A stretch of 64,000 nt of DNA from Spirosoma agri (GTDB lineage: Bacteria > Bacteroidota > Bacteroidia > Cytophagales > Spirosomataceae), in contig NZ_JAAGNZ010000001.1 of assembly GCF_010747415.1 (NCBI RefSeq), positions 806,001 through 870,000 of the forward strand, written 5' to 3'. The notes beneath the pieces were generated by a model, which worked only from the letters and a program-made list of their open reading frames with translations, was not told the DNA's origin and ran no database searches. Numbering within the stretch: position 1 is the stretch's first letter; each line of letters begins with the position of its first letter. A program made the translations under genes and the position numbers. Of the stretch, positions 27,842 to 36,963 are shown piece by piece.

Positions 27842-27901
27842 GTAGCGCGGGTGGAAACCCGCGACTGGTAGCTAGAAATCGCGGGTTTCCACCCGCGCTA
27901 C
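27842..27901. repeat. Perfect hairpin, 23-bp arms, 14-base loop (repeat B)
   Basis: Bases 27842-27864 are exactly reverse-complementary to 27879-27901, with the nested palindrome CGCGGGTGGAAACCCGCG in each arm. It lies in the 5' region of the sugar dehydrogenase, between its start codon (27785) and its -7 element (27948), so it would be inside the untranslated leader. Same family as 17836-17915. Confidence 0.85.
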
Positions 27902-27947
27902 TATAGGCGGTAAAAAGTCTTTTGGTCAAAAGATGATTCGAATAGTG

Positions 27948-28011
27948 CAAAAATAGAACATTGAAAATCAATAAAGGGGTTGGTTTTCGTCAAAAGAAGG
28001 GGGTAAATTGG
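27948..28011 (-). promoter_or_regulatory. Promoter/operator of the sugar dehydrogenase, abutting the HTCS start
   Basis: The minus strand has TATTTTTG (27955-27948), identical to the susC -7 element. The block 27983-28011, read on the plus strand as GTTTTCGTCAAAAGAAGGGG and onward to GTAAATTGG, aligns with the susC upstream block at almost the same spacing (29 against 30 bases). It ends only nine bases before the HTCS start codon at 28021, so a protein bound here could also control the regulator gene. Confidence 0.65.
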
Positions 28012-28020
28012 TCCCTAATC

Positions 28021-31000
28021 ATGAAGTGGGTTTTTCTACATAGTTACTGCTTTTTAATTGCCTTTCTGATGTCATCGGCTGGGTTTGCTCAGCGTGAGCC
28101 TGACCAGTTTCGGTTTGAGCACATTACCGTCAACGAAGGCCTTTCGCATAGCGATGCCATGTGCGTCACGCAGGATAAAGCCGGGTTTATCTGGGTCGGT
28201 ACAAATAAAGGAATTAACCGCTATGACGGCTACAGTTTAAAAAAATATGATTTGCCCATCAATGATCAGGATGGGATTGCCAGCAACCGGATTCGAACCT
28301 TGCAACTGGACGGGCATGGGCGGCTGTGGGTAGGGGTGGAGCGGTCAGGTTTGTTCTGGTACGATGCCACGAAAGACCGATTCGTCAGCGTACGCGAACT
28401 GGCCGGTGCGGCTGCGTTTGCGCCCTTCATTCAGCAAATAACCCATACGAATGTGCAGGCGCTGTGCGCCGATGGACCAGATCGCATCTGGGTCGCTACC
28501 CAGCACTACGGCATCTTTGTTGTACAGACCGACGAACAGGGTTCGATCTACGGCATGAAACAGGTGTCTCTGACGAATCGCCCGAATGCCGAGCCGCTTG
28601 TCAATAAATTAGCGGTAGACCCTCTGGGGAAAGTCTGGATCGGTACGTTAGGTTACGGACTGTGGGTATTCGATGGAAAAGGGGATCTGTCGAAACGAAA
28701 GGCATTACAGGCTACGCAACAGACATCGCCAGCAGGCCCTAACATTCGATCCCTGCACCTCGACTGGCGGGGCGATTTATGGATTGGCACCGATAACCAG
28801 ATTTTCTGGCTCAATAAGAACGCGCTGGCACAGGCGTCTAATCCGCCAGCCCAACCACTGCACCGGACGTTTGCCGATCTGGAAAGCCTTTTTCTGGATT
28901 CATCGAACCGACTCTGGATCAGCACAAATTACGGGCTGCTGCTCATGAACGCCGGTGCCGCAACCTCGTCAACGCCACCCGTTAACGAACAGGATGTCCG
29001 TACGTTTCTTCCGCTGGATACCGATCCCGCCAGCATTAACTCGGTTCGGGTGCATGATATGCTGGAAGATCGGTTTCACAATTTATGGCTGGCAACGTCG
29101 GCCGGTGGATTAAATCAGTTGCAGCTACGCCCCAAACCATTCGGCCATATTCGGCGGCAGATGGTCGGGCAGACGACACCCGCAAATAACTATATCAACG
29201 CTATTCTGAAGGAGTCAACCGGCAATCGTCTGTGGATGGGTACCCGCAATGGCTTTGCCAGTTATGACCTAAGCCGGAAGACGTACACGAATTACCTCAA
29301 CCGCGCTTTATCCGGCGACGTAAATGGCATCGATGTCTCCACCATTTTTCAGGCCAGCGATGGTATACTTTGGATCGGCACCCGCTATCATGGGCTTTAC
29401 CAAATGAGCGACCGTGACGGTTCGACGCCTATCCGGCTCCCTTCTATGCCGGACATACCCGACTGGGGCAGTGTAAGCATCGAAAGCATCCTGGAAGATA
29501 AGTACGGCTCGATTTGGGTAGCAACCTTCAACGCGGGTATACATCAGTTTGACCGGCAGGGAAAGCACCTCAACACGTACAACTTAGCCAATAAGCGACT
29601 GCCCACCCGTCAGTTTACGGCGCTGCTCTACGACCGGAGCCGGAACCTGCTATGGGCCAGTACGCGGGATGCCGGGTTGCTGAAAATGCAGCTTACGCCA
29701 GACGGGCTTCGTCTGCTCAACCAGTTCAAACACGAACCCAATAACCCGAACAGCCTGCTGATCAACTATACCTGGCCTTTGCTCAACGACCGCCGGGGCA
29801 ATTTATGGATTGGGACCATTGGCGGTGGCCTGCATCGGCTGACGACGAATGCTCGTGGACAGGACGTGATTGAACGATATAGCCGGTGGGTTCCCGAAAC
29901 GGACGTAGAAAGTCTGCTGACGGATGAAGCGGGAAATCTCTGGATTGGCGGGGCTGGCCTGTATAAGTTCAATCCGTCCACCAAGCGGCTGTTTCACTTC
30001 GATGTCACGGATGGGTTGCAGAGCAACTCCTTTAAAGTGGGGGCTGCCTGTCGGGCTACGGATGGAACACTTTATTTTGGCGGTACGAATGGGGTCACTT
30101 ATTTTCAGCCGCGAACCCTGCTGCCGAACCCCTATCCGCCCCTGGTCCAGATTACGGAACTGCGTATCCTCAACCGGCCGGTGGGCATTGGTGATACGCT
30201 GAACGGTCGGGTTTTATTGAAACGGCCCTTTTCTGACGCACAGCCAATTCGGCTGAAGGCCGCGGAGAATGATTTTTCTATTGAGTTCGTGGGTCTGAAT
30301 TATGCCAATCCCCAGAAACAGCAGTACGCATATCAACTGGATGGTTACAACAAAAATTGGATGCCGACAGCGCACGGTCAGCGTACCGCTAATTTTGCCA
30401 ACCTCCCGGCGGGTACGTATACGTTTCGGGTGAAAGCCAGCAACGATGATGGCGTTTGGTCGCTCAGGCCAGCCACCTTGCAATTCGTTATTCTGCCGCC
30501 CTGGTGGCGAAGCTGGTGGGCATACGCACTATACGCGCTCCTTATCGGCGGGGCATTCGTCCTGTATCGACGCATCGAGCGGGCGAAGCAGGCGTTGAAA
30601 AATGAATTGGTGCTGGAACAGTTCAGAGTCGAGAAAGAGAAAGAAGTAACTGATGCCAAGCTGCGCTTTTTCACGAACGTATCCCATGAATTGCGCACCC
30701 CGCTGACGCTGATTCTGGGGCCAATCGAAGAACTGGCTTCGTCGGGGAGTGGTACGCTCGACAGCGTTAAAGACAAAATCATGCTGATGCACCAGCAGAC
30801 CCGCAAATTGCTGAATCTGGTCAATCAGCTGATGGATTTCCGGAAGGTGGAATCAGGTCATGTAACGCTGCGGGCAAGCCGGGGCAATGTGGTGGCTTTC
30901 CTGACGGAGATCTATCTGATCTTTACGCTTAAAGCCGAAGAGTCGCAGCTGGATTATGCAATGGAAGCTCCTTCCGAGACCATACCCATGTACTTTGATC

Positions 31001-32280
31001 GGGATAAGCTGGAAATCATTTTGATCAACCTGCTCTCAAACGCATTCAAATACACGCCCGAAGGCGGAAAAGTCCGGATACTGGTTTCGGCAGTCGGTTC
31101 GTCGGCGGAACCAGCCCGTTTCAGAGGAACGACGCTTGTGGATAATTACCTGCAACTGACCGTGCGCGACTGGGGTGTTGGTATGAACGCGGATGACATC
31201 GACAAGATCTTCGATCCATATTATCAGGCATCGCACACGGAAACCATGCGCATGATGGGTACGGGGATCGGTTTGTCGTTGGTCAAGCAGTTTGTGGAAG
31301 CGCATTCCGGTGAAGTGATGGTGCAGAGCGAACCGGGTATAGGAACGAGTTTCACTCTTCGCCTGCCGTTCGGTAGGGCACACCTTGAGCCGGAGTCTAT
31401 TCGGGAAGAGCCCGCTAACGTTGACGGTGTGCCGACGACCGCGCCGGAACGGATGAAGGCTGAAACCGATATGTTAGACGAAAGAGACGCATTGAGTACA
31501 GCCGTCCGTTCTGCCCGTATTTTGCTGGTCGAGGACAACGATGAACTCCGGCACTATCTACAGCAACTGTTCGCGCCCAGTTTTGAGGTCGTTACGGCCA
31601 CGGATGGCGTCGAAGGTTGGGAAAAAACGCTGGCTCTGTTGCCCGACATCGTTGTCAGTGATGTGATGATGCCCCGCAGTACGGGTCTGGAACTCTGTAA
31701 GAACGTGAAGCAGCATCCAAAAACGCTGCACATTCCGGTTGTGTTGCTAACGGCGCGGGCGGCTGCCATGCACGAACTGGAAGGGCTGGAAACGGGAGCC
31801 GACGAGTACATGGCAAAACCCTTTAACCCCAAACTTTTATACACCAAAATAGCGGTGATGCTACAGGCGCGTTACCGGCTGAAAGAATATTACCACCGTC
31901 AGATTTTACTGGAACCCACCGATATCGCCATTCCCGATGAACAAAAGCAGCTACTGGAAAAGGCGATGGCTATCGTGGAAGCCAATCTGGCCGATCCTGC
32001 TTTCACGGTTCCCGTTCTGGTGCGGGAAATGGGCATGAGTCAGTCAGCGTTTTACCGGCAGATCAAAGCCATAACGGGTCAGTCTGTAGTCGAGTTTATT
32101 CGTGATGTCCGCATCAAGCGAGCCGCCCAACTGCTGACAACCACCTCACTCCGGGTAACGGAAATCGCGAATCAGGTTGGTTTTGAGGATATCAAACACT
32201 TTCGGAAAACGTTCCAGACTGTGTATATGCTGTCTCCGTCGGATTATGCCCGACAGCAGCGGGAAAAAGCGGGCGTTTGA
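28021..32280 (+). CDS. Hybrid two-component system regulator (HTCS) of the PUL
   Basis: 1419 residues from ATG 28021 with a signal peptide (MKWVFLHSYCFLIAFLMSSA). The periplasmic sensor has regulator-propeller repeats (IWVGTNKGINRYDGYSLKKY, LWVGVERSGLFWYD, LWIGTIGGGLHRLT and others) and a Y_Y_Y domain (YAYQLDGYNKNW). One membrane helix follows (SWWAYALYALLIGGAFVLYR). Inside are a histidine kinase (FFTNVSHELRTPLTLILGP, His889; INLLSNAFKYTPEGG; VRDWGVGM; GTGIGLSLVK), a receiver (LLVEDNDELR, Asp1214 in VVSDVMMPR) and an AraC-type output domain (MGMSQSAFYRQIKAITGQSV, VTEIANQVGFEDIKHFRKTF). All functions are in one chain, as usual for Bacteroidota. It is divergent from the PUL and presumably binds an oligosaccharide and activates it. 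Confidence 0.95.
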   Translation: MKWVFLHSYCFLIAFLMSSAGFAQREPDQFRFEHITVNEGLSHSDAMCVTQDKAGFIWVGTNKGINRYDGYSLKKYDLPINDQDGIASNRIRTLQLDGHGRLWVGVERSGLFWYDATKDRFVSVRELAGAAAFAPFIQQITHTNVQALCADGPDRIWVATQHYGIFVVQTDEQGSIYGMKQVSLTNRPNAEPLVNKLAVDPLGKVWIGTLGYGLWVFDGKGDLSKRKALQATQQTSPAGPNIRSLHLDWRGDLWIGTDNQIFWLNKNALAQASNPPAQPLHRTFADLESLFLDSSNRLWISTNYGLLLMNAGAATSSTPPVNEQDVRTFLPLDTDPASINSVRVHDMLEDRFHNLWLATSAGGLNQLQLRPKPFGHIRRQMVGQTTPANNYINAILKESTGNRLWMGTRNGFASYDLSRKTYTNYLNRALSGDVNGIDVSTIFQASDGILWIGTRYHGLYQMSDRDGSTPIRLPSMPDIPDWGSVSIESILEDKYGSIWVATFNAGIHQFDRQGKHLNTYNLANKRLPTRQFTALLYDRSRNLLWASTRDAGLLKMQLTPDGLRLLNQFKHEPNNPNSLLINYTWPLLNDRRGNLWIGTIGGGLHRLTTNARGQDVIERYSRWVPETDVESLLTDEAGNLWIGGAGLYKFNPSTKRLFHFDVTDGLQSNSFKVGAACRATDGTLYFGGTNGVTYFQPRTLLPNPYPPLVQITELRILNRPVGIGDTLNGRVLLKRPFSDAQPIRLKAAENDFSIEFVGLNYANPQKQQYAYQLDGYNKNWMPTAHGQRTANFANLPAGTYTFRVKASNDDGVWSLRPATLQFVILPPWWRSWWAYALYALLIGGAFVLYRRIERAKQALKNELVLEQFRVEKEKEVTDAKLRFFTNVSHELRTPLTLILGPIEELASSGSGTLDSVKDKIMLMHQQTRKLLNLVNQLMDFRKVESGHVTLRASRGNVVAFLTEIYLIFTLKAEESQLDYAMEAPSETIPMYFDRDKLEIILINLLSNAFKYTPEGGKVRILVSAVGSSAEPARFRGTTLVDNYLQLTVRDWGVGMNADDIDKIFDPYYQASHTETMRMMGTGIGLSLVKQFVEAHSGEVMVQSEPGIGTSFTLRLPFGRAHLEPESIREEPANVDGVPTTAPERMKAETDMLDERDALSTAVRSARILLVEDNDELRHYLQQLFAPSFEVVTATDGVEGWEKTLALLPDIVVSDVMMPRSTGLELCKNVKQHPKTLHIPVVLLTARAAAMHELEGLETGADEYMAKPFNPKLLYTKIAVMLQARYRLKEYYHRQILLEPTDIAIPDEQKQLLEKAMAIVEANLADPAFTVPVLVREMGMSQSAFYRQIKAITGQSVVEFIRDVRIKRAAQLLTTTSLRVTEIANQVGFEDIKHFRKTFQTVYMLSPSDYARQQREKAGV

Positions 32281-32314
32281 GAACGAGTTGATTTCTCAAA
32301 GGTTGCTTGCCGAG

Positions 32315-32377
32315 CGGGGTTTCCCTGTTTCATACGCCGTATCTCGGAGATACGGCGTATGAAACAGGGAAACCCCG
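32315..32377. repeat. Perfect long hairpin, 31-bp arms, 1-base loop (repeat E)
   Basis: Bases 32315-32345 return exactly reverse-complemented at 32347-32377 around a single G. The inner ATACGCCGTATCT core is the same as in the hairpin at 16584-16652; the outer 17 bases differ. It sits between the convergent ends of the HTCS gene (32280) and the YpdA-like gene (32395), so it could end transcription from both sides, but no T-runs accompany it. Confidence 0.85.
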
Positions 32378-32394
32378 ATTGTTTTCGTTATGCG

Positions 32395-33399
32395 TCAGAT
32401 TCGCTGAATAAGTTCTTTCACCTGGTGCACTTCCCGACCCACGATGTGATCGATAATGGCCTGAGCGTGTTCACGACCGTTTTCGATGAAAACTTTTTCG
32501 GTGTAGATACCCGCCATCACCGTACCGCAGACATACAGTCCCGGCACCGTCGTCTCGAACGTTTCCTTGTTATAGACCGGAACCTGCGTAGCCGGATCAA
32601 GCTCAATGCCACACCGACGAAGTAGTTCCGCGTCGGGAATATAACCCGTCAGGACCAGCACGAAATCGGCGGGAAGGTGGCTTTCCTCGCCCGTTTTCAG
32701 GTTATTGATCGTTACGTTCGTATCGTCGATCTGCGTAACAACGGAGTCAAACACCGTTTTTATGCGGCCTTCTTTAACGCGGTTTTTTACATCAGGAACC
32801 AGCCAGTACTTCACCGTACTCCGGAAATCCTCTCCGCGATGGACAACGGTAATGTTCACGTCGTGCCGATACAATTCCAGGGCCGCTTCGACCGCCGAGT
32901 TTGAGGCACCAATGATCACAACGTTCGTGAACGAATATTTGAATGGTTCGTCGTAGTAATGCGACACGTGGGGGAGGTCTTCGCCGGGAATATTCAGCCA
33001 GCGTGGACGCGTGAAGTAGCCCGTAGCCATGATGACCTTACGAGCCTGATACTGATCGCCGGTTGTCGTCGTTACCGTAAACAGATCCTCATTTTTCTGA
33101 ACATCCCATACCTCCTGAAACAACTTAAAGTTCAGGTGAAAATAGGCAGCGGCTTTGCGGTAATATTGTAGGGCTTCGTCACGACCGGCTTTTACGCCCG
33201 AAATGGGAAACGGCAATCCGCCAATTTCAATATTTTCGGCGGTTGAAAAAAAACGCATCCGCCGGGGGTACTGCCGAATGGATTCGGTCAGGCTACCCAT
33301 GTCCAGAATCAAGTGGCTCAGGCCCGCTTTGGTTGCTTCGATCCCGGCTGCTAGTCCACAGGGGCCACCACCGACAATAATAACATCAAAAAATTGCAT
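32395..33399 (-). CDS. ypdA: YpdA-like FAD/NAD(P)H thiol-disulfide reductase
   Basis: 334 residues from ATG 33399. It is a two-dinucleotide-domain flavoprotein: FDVIIVGGGPCGLAAGIEA (FAD GxGxxG) and FTNVVIIGASNSAVEAALEL (NAD(P)H), with VIMATGYFTRPRW and GLYVCGTVMAGIYTEKVFIE at the C-terminus. The GGGPCGLA start with its Cys and the overall length are those of YpdA, the bacillithiol disulfide reductase of Firmicutes with homologues in Bacteroidota. The usual CxxC of thioredoxin reductase is absent. Whether the host makes bacillithiol cannot be judged from this window. A long hairpin ends only a few bases before its start codon. Confidence 0.85.
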   Translation of the reverse strand: MQFFDVIIVGGGPCGLAAGIEATKAGLSHLILDMGSLTESIRQYPRRMRFFSTAENIEIGGLPFPISGVKAGRDEALQYYRKAAAYFHLNFKLFQEVWDVQKNEDLFTVTTTTGDQYQARKVIMATGYFTRPRWLNIPGEDLPHVSHYYDEPFKYSFTNVVIIGASNSAVEAALELYRHDVNITVVHRGEDFRSTVKYWLVPDVKNRVKEGRIKTVFDSVVTQIDDTNVTINNLKTGEESHLPADFVLVLTGYIPDAELLRRCGIELDPATQVPVYNKETFETTVPGLYVCGTVMAGIYTEKVFIENGREHAQAIIDHIVGREVHQVKELIQRI

Positions 33400-33403
33400 A
33401 CAG

Positions 33404-33453
33404 GTAACGCGGGCTGAAACCCGCAAGTTAAGGCGGGTTTCAGCCCGCGTTAC
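33404..33453. repeat. Perfect hairpin, 21-bp arms, at the start of the YpdA-like gene (repeat C)
   Basis: Arms 33404-33424 and 33433-33453 are exact reverse complements around an 8-base loop, each with a nested GCGGGCTGAAACCCGC palindrome. In the mRNA of the leftward gene this stem would end four bases before the ATG at 33399, a position that could control ribosome access. Confidence 0.85.
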
Positions 33454-33685
33454 AGTAATCTAACACACAAAAAGCGGGCAAAGGTTGCGTCTGGACGCGC
33501 TTTTGGTGAATTATTATCCGCCGACTGTTTCGGACCGCAGCCATTGTTTTTTCGTTCGGAACCGGATGGCTATCGTCGTCGGTTGAGACGTGTATAGTCT
33601 CAACGAACCGGCCTTCATTCGCCCCGTGCCTTGCCCGTAGCTGGTCATTTTCTGCCTATATTTACTGGACGTACCGATTTTATTT

Positions 33686-36214
33686 GTGGAAAATCAACCT
33701 TATTCACTCTTTTCGTCAGCAGAAACCGAAGAACTCACGTTCTTCGCCGATTTGATTTTGCCCATTCCCGTCCCCCGGCTATTTACGTATCGGGTGCCGC
33801 GCGGTATGACCGATATACTGAAAATTGGTGCCCGCGTTATCGTGCCGTTCGGCAAGCGTAATGGCCGTGTCTTGACCGCCGTCGTGGCCCGACTGCACAA
33901 CTCGCCACCAACCCAGTACCAGGCCCGATACATCAGCGAAGTGCTGGATGAATACCCACTGGTGACGGGCTACCAGCTCGAACTATTTCGCTGGATGTCC
34001 GAGTATTACATGTGTCCCATCGGCGACGTGATGAATATCGCCCTGCCGTCCGGTCTGAAAATTTCAAGCCAGTCGAAGGTGCAGTTTAATCCTGATTTCG
34101 ACTACCCGGAACTGCTCACCGAATTTGAAACCGTTTTACTGACTGAACTCAAAAAGCACCCTGCCCTTTCGTATGATGAGCTGGAGCGACTGGCGGGTGA
34201 GGGTGGTAATGTGCCGGCGCTGATCAAATCACTGATCAGCAAAAAGGCGGTCATCGTGTTCGAGGAGGTAAAGGAAAAATACATTCCCAAGATGATCCGG
34301 AAGGTCAGGCTGAACCGGAACTACGAAGAACGCGAACAGCTGCTGGTACTGCTCCAGCGACTCGAAAAATTGCCCAAGCAGCAGGAAGTGGTGATGCGCT
34401 ACCTGAGCCACATACCGATGCAACGCGACCCGACCCTTAACCAGAAGGGACTGGATAAAACGATTCTGAATCAGGATGAGGAGCTTTCGCAGTCGTCGCT
34501 GACGACCCTCCTGAAAAATGGCGTTTTCGAAGCCTTTGAGATCATTCAGCCGCGTTTTTCGGACGACTCTCCGGCGTCTTCCGTCGAGATTAAGCTCACC
34601 GAGGCCCAGCGAGCGGCTTCGCAGCAGATTATGGCGCAGTTCGAACACCAGAACATCGTGCTGCTGCATGGTATTACGGGGAGCGGGAAGACGGAAGTGT
34701 ACATCGACATGATTCAGCAGGCTATTGGCAGCGGATCGCAGGTGCTCTATCTCCTGCCCGAAATTGCGCTGACAACCCAGATTGTGGTTCGGCTACAGCG
34801 CGTTTTTGGCGATAAAATGGGGATTTATCACTCCAAATTTTCGGACAACGAGCGCGTCGAAGTCTGGAAAGGTGTCGTCTCGGGCCAGTTTCAGTTTGTG
34901 GTGGGTGTCCGGTCGGCGGTGTTTTTACCGTTCGACAACCTTGGCCTGATCATCGTGGACGAAGAACACGAAACATCGTACAAACAACACGATCCGGCTC
35001 CGCGCTACCACGCCCGCGATGTGGCGATGATGCTGGCTCACTGGCAGCAGGCCAAGGTATTGCTTGGCTCCGCAACGCCCTCCCTCGAAACGTACTATCA
35101 GGCCAAACAGGGTCGGTACGGACTGGTCGAGCTGTTCACGCGCTTCGGGGAAGCGACCCTGCCGAACATTATTCTGGTCGATATCAAGCAGGAGAAAAAG
35201 CAGAAAACGATGAAAAATGAGTTTTCGTCCGCCCTGCTCAATGCGCTGGAAATGAACATGGAGCGCAAAGAACAAAGCATTCTATTTCAGAACCGACGGG
35301 GGTACTCGCCTTACATGCAGTGCGAAGATTGCGAGTGGACCGCCGAGTGCTCCAACTGCGCCGTCAGTCTGACCTATCACCAGCGTGCGGCTGAACTCCG
35401 TTGCCACTATTGCGGGCATAAGGAAGACGTGCCGCGTATATGCCCGACCTGCGGGTCCACGAAAGTGCGGACCATTGGCTTCGGCACCGAAAAGCTCGAA
35501 GATCAGCTCCAGATTTATTTTCCGAATTCGCGGATATTGCGGATGGACCTGGATACGACTCGTGCCAAGAACGCCTATCAGCAGATCATTCAGGAATTTG
35601 AAAGCGGGCAGATCGATATGCTCGTCGGTACGCAGATGATCACGAAGGGGCTGGATTTCGATAACGTTAGTCTGGTCGGTATTTTCGATGCGGACCGCCT
35701 GATCCGTTTTCCTGATTTTCGGGCCACCGAGCGCGCTTTTCAGATGCTTACCCAGGTTAGTGGCCGGGCCGGACGACGGGCCGGGCGGCAGGGTACCGTA
35801 CTGATTCAGACCAACAGTCCGCAGCAATCGATCCTGCAAAAAATCATCGAGAACGATTATAAGGGGTTGTACGAAGAGGAAATTCAGGAGCGTCAGGATT
35901 TTAATTACCCGCCTTTCTCGAGGCTCATCAAGTTAACGGTTCGCCATACCGACAAAGCGATCAGTCACCAGGCCGCCGAACGACTCACTAACGAACTCAC
36001 GGATATGCTGGGGAGCAGTCGGGTGTTGGGTCCCGAAGAGCCGCTTGTCGAACGCATCCGGAACCAGTTTCTCTACGATATTCTTATTAAGATTGAGCGC
36101 GACAAGGTGAATGTCAAGGCAGTGAAAGCCTACATTCAGGAGCGCATCAACGATATTTTGACAGATAAGGGGTTGCGCCAGGTGAGCATCGTGGCCGATG
36201 TCGATTGCCTGTAA
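33686..36214 (+). CDS. priA: Primosomal protein N', replication restart helicase PriA
   Basis: 842 residues. The N-terminal 3'-end-binding domain is seen in ADLILPIPVPRLFTYRVP and GARVIVPFGKRNGRVLTAVV. The helicase core carries Walker A GITGSGKTEVY (Lys335), the DEEH box at 425-428 (IIVDEEHETSYKQHD) and GSATPSLETYYQA. A zinc-binding segment has paired cysteines (YMQCEDCEWTAECSNCAVSL, CHYCGHKEDVPRICPTCG), then TIGFGTEKLEDQL and GTQMITKGLDFDNVSLVGI. PriA reloads the replisome at stalled forks. The GTG at 33686 gives the full N-terminal domain; no ATG fits. It precedes the KefF-like gene in the same direction. Confidence 0.95.
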   Translation: MENQPYSLFSSAETEELTFFADLILPIPVPRLFTYRVPRGMTDILKIGARVIVPFGKRNGRVLTAVVARLHNSPPTQYQARYISEVLDEYPLVTGYQLELFRWMSEYYMCPIGDVMNIALPSGLKISSQSKVQFNPDFDYPELLTEFETVLLTELKKHPALSYDELERLAGEGGNVPALIKSLISKKAVIVFEEVKEKYIPKMIRKVRLNRNYEEREQLLVLLQRLEKLPKQQEVVMRYLSHIPMQRDPTLNQKGLDKTILNQDEELSQSSLTTLLKNGVFEAFEIIQPRFSDDSPASSVEIKLTEAQRAASQQIMAQFEHQNIVLLHGITGSGKTEVYIDMIQQAIGSGSQVLYLLPEIALTTQIVVRLQRVFGDKMGIYHSKFSDNERVEVWKGVVSGQFQFVVGVRSAVFLPFDNLGLIIVDEEHETSYKQHDPAPRYHARDVAMMLAHWQQAKVLLGSATPSLETYYQAKQGRYGLVELFTRFGEATLPNIILVDIKQEKKQKTMKNEFSSALLNALEMNMERKEQSILFQNRRGYSPYMQCEDCEWTAECSNCAVSLTYHQRAAELRCHYCGHKEDVPRICPTCGSTKVRTIGFGTEKLEDQLQIYFPNSRILRMDLDTTRAKNAYQQIIQEFESGQIDMLVGTQMITKGLDFDNVSLVGIFDADRLIRFPDFRATERAFQMLTQVSGRAGRRAGRQGTVLIQTNSPQQSILQKIIENDYKGLYEEEIQERQDFNYPPFSRLIKLTVRHTDKAISHQAAERLTNELTDMLGSSRVLGPEEPLVERIRNQFLYDILIKIERDKVNVKAVKAYIQERINDILTDKGLRQVSIVADVDCL

Positions 36215-36243
36215 CCGCTCTCTAACCACCAACCTGTAAGCCT

Positions 36244-36855
36244 ATGGCACGAGTTCTGATTCAATTTGCGCATCCGGCGCTGAGCAAATCCAACGTGCAC
36301 CGCGTACTGATGGACTACTGCCGTAACCTGAAGAACGTAACGTTCAATGATCTCTACGAGTCCTATCCGGATATGTTCATCGACGTCGATCGGGAGCAGC
36401 GATTGTTACTTCAGCACGACATCATTGTGTTCCAGTACCCGTTGTACTGGTATAGTAGTCCGGCGATTGTTAAACAGTGGCTCGATCTGGTGTTGGAACA
36501 TAACTGGGCGTATGGGGCGCGGGGGAAGGCGCTCGTCGGCAAAAAACTATTGTGCGTGATTTCCTGCGGGGGTGGCTCCGACGCGTATACCGATATGGGC
36601 CGGAATCATTATCCGGTTCACCAGTTTCTCCATCCGTTCGAGCAAACGGCCCGTACGTGTAACATGGAGTATCTGCCGCCTTTCGTTATGTATGGCACGT
36701 ACCGCACGACGAAAGACGATATTGTTCAGTTTGGTGAAGACTACCAGACGATCTTGTCCACCCTGACGCACGACAAGCTAAATATGCTTAACTATCAGGA
36801 TGCTACGTATTTTAACGAGTTGCTACCTGCTTTGCACACTGCCGGTGCGCGTTGA
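36244..36855 (+). CDS. KefF-like NAD(P)H quinone oxidoreductase, ancillary to the K+/H+ antiporter
   Basis: 203 residues of the flavodoxin-like fold: MARVLIQFAHPALSKSNVHR at the N-terminus, DIIVFQYPLYWYSSPAIVKQ and LDLVLEHNWAYGARGKALVG in the middle, and LLCVISCGGGSDAY. These are typical of NAD(P)H dehydrogenase (quinone)/KefF/MdaB proteins, which bind FMN or FAD. The gene lies 108 bases before a KefB/KefC-type antiporter in the same direction, so it probably is the regulatory subunit that activates the antiporter during electrophile stress. It begins 29 bases after priA. Confidence 0.9.
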   Translation: MARVLIQFAHPALSKSNVHRVLMDYCRNLKNVTFNDLYESYPDMFIDVDREQRLLLQHDIIVFQYPLYWYSSPAIVKQWLDLVLEHNWAYGARGKALVGKKLLCVISCGGGSDAYTDMGRNHYPVHQFLHPFEQTARTCNMEYLPPFVMYGTYRTTKDDIVQFGEDYQTILSTLTHDKLNMLNYQDATYFNELLPALHTAGAR

Positions 36856-36963
36856 TCGTATCTGGTTCTGATGCCAATGCTGAAGGCGAATCATCTCTGT
36901 TCGCCTTCCCGCTGGTTGCGGTAGGCAGCCTCTTATATCCATTTCCTCTAAACACTCGCTACA

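Noticed and set aside
27786-27971. Longer N-terminus of the sugar dehydrogenase
   Set aside because: The extra residues are the translation of a hairpin repeat and the promoter; ATG 27785 gives the leader.
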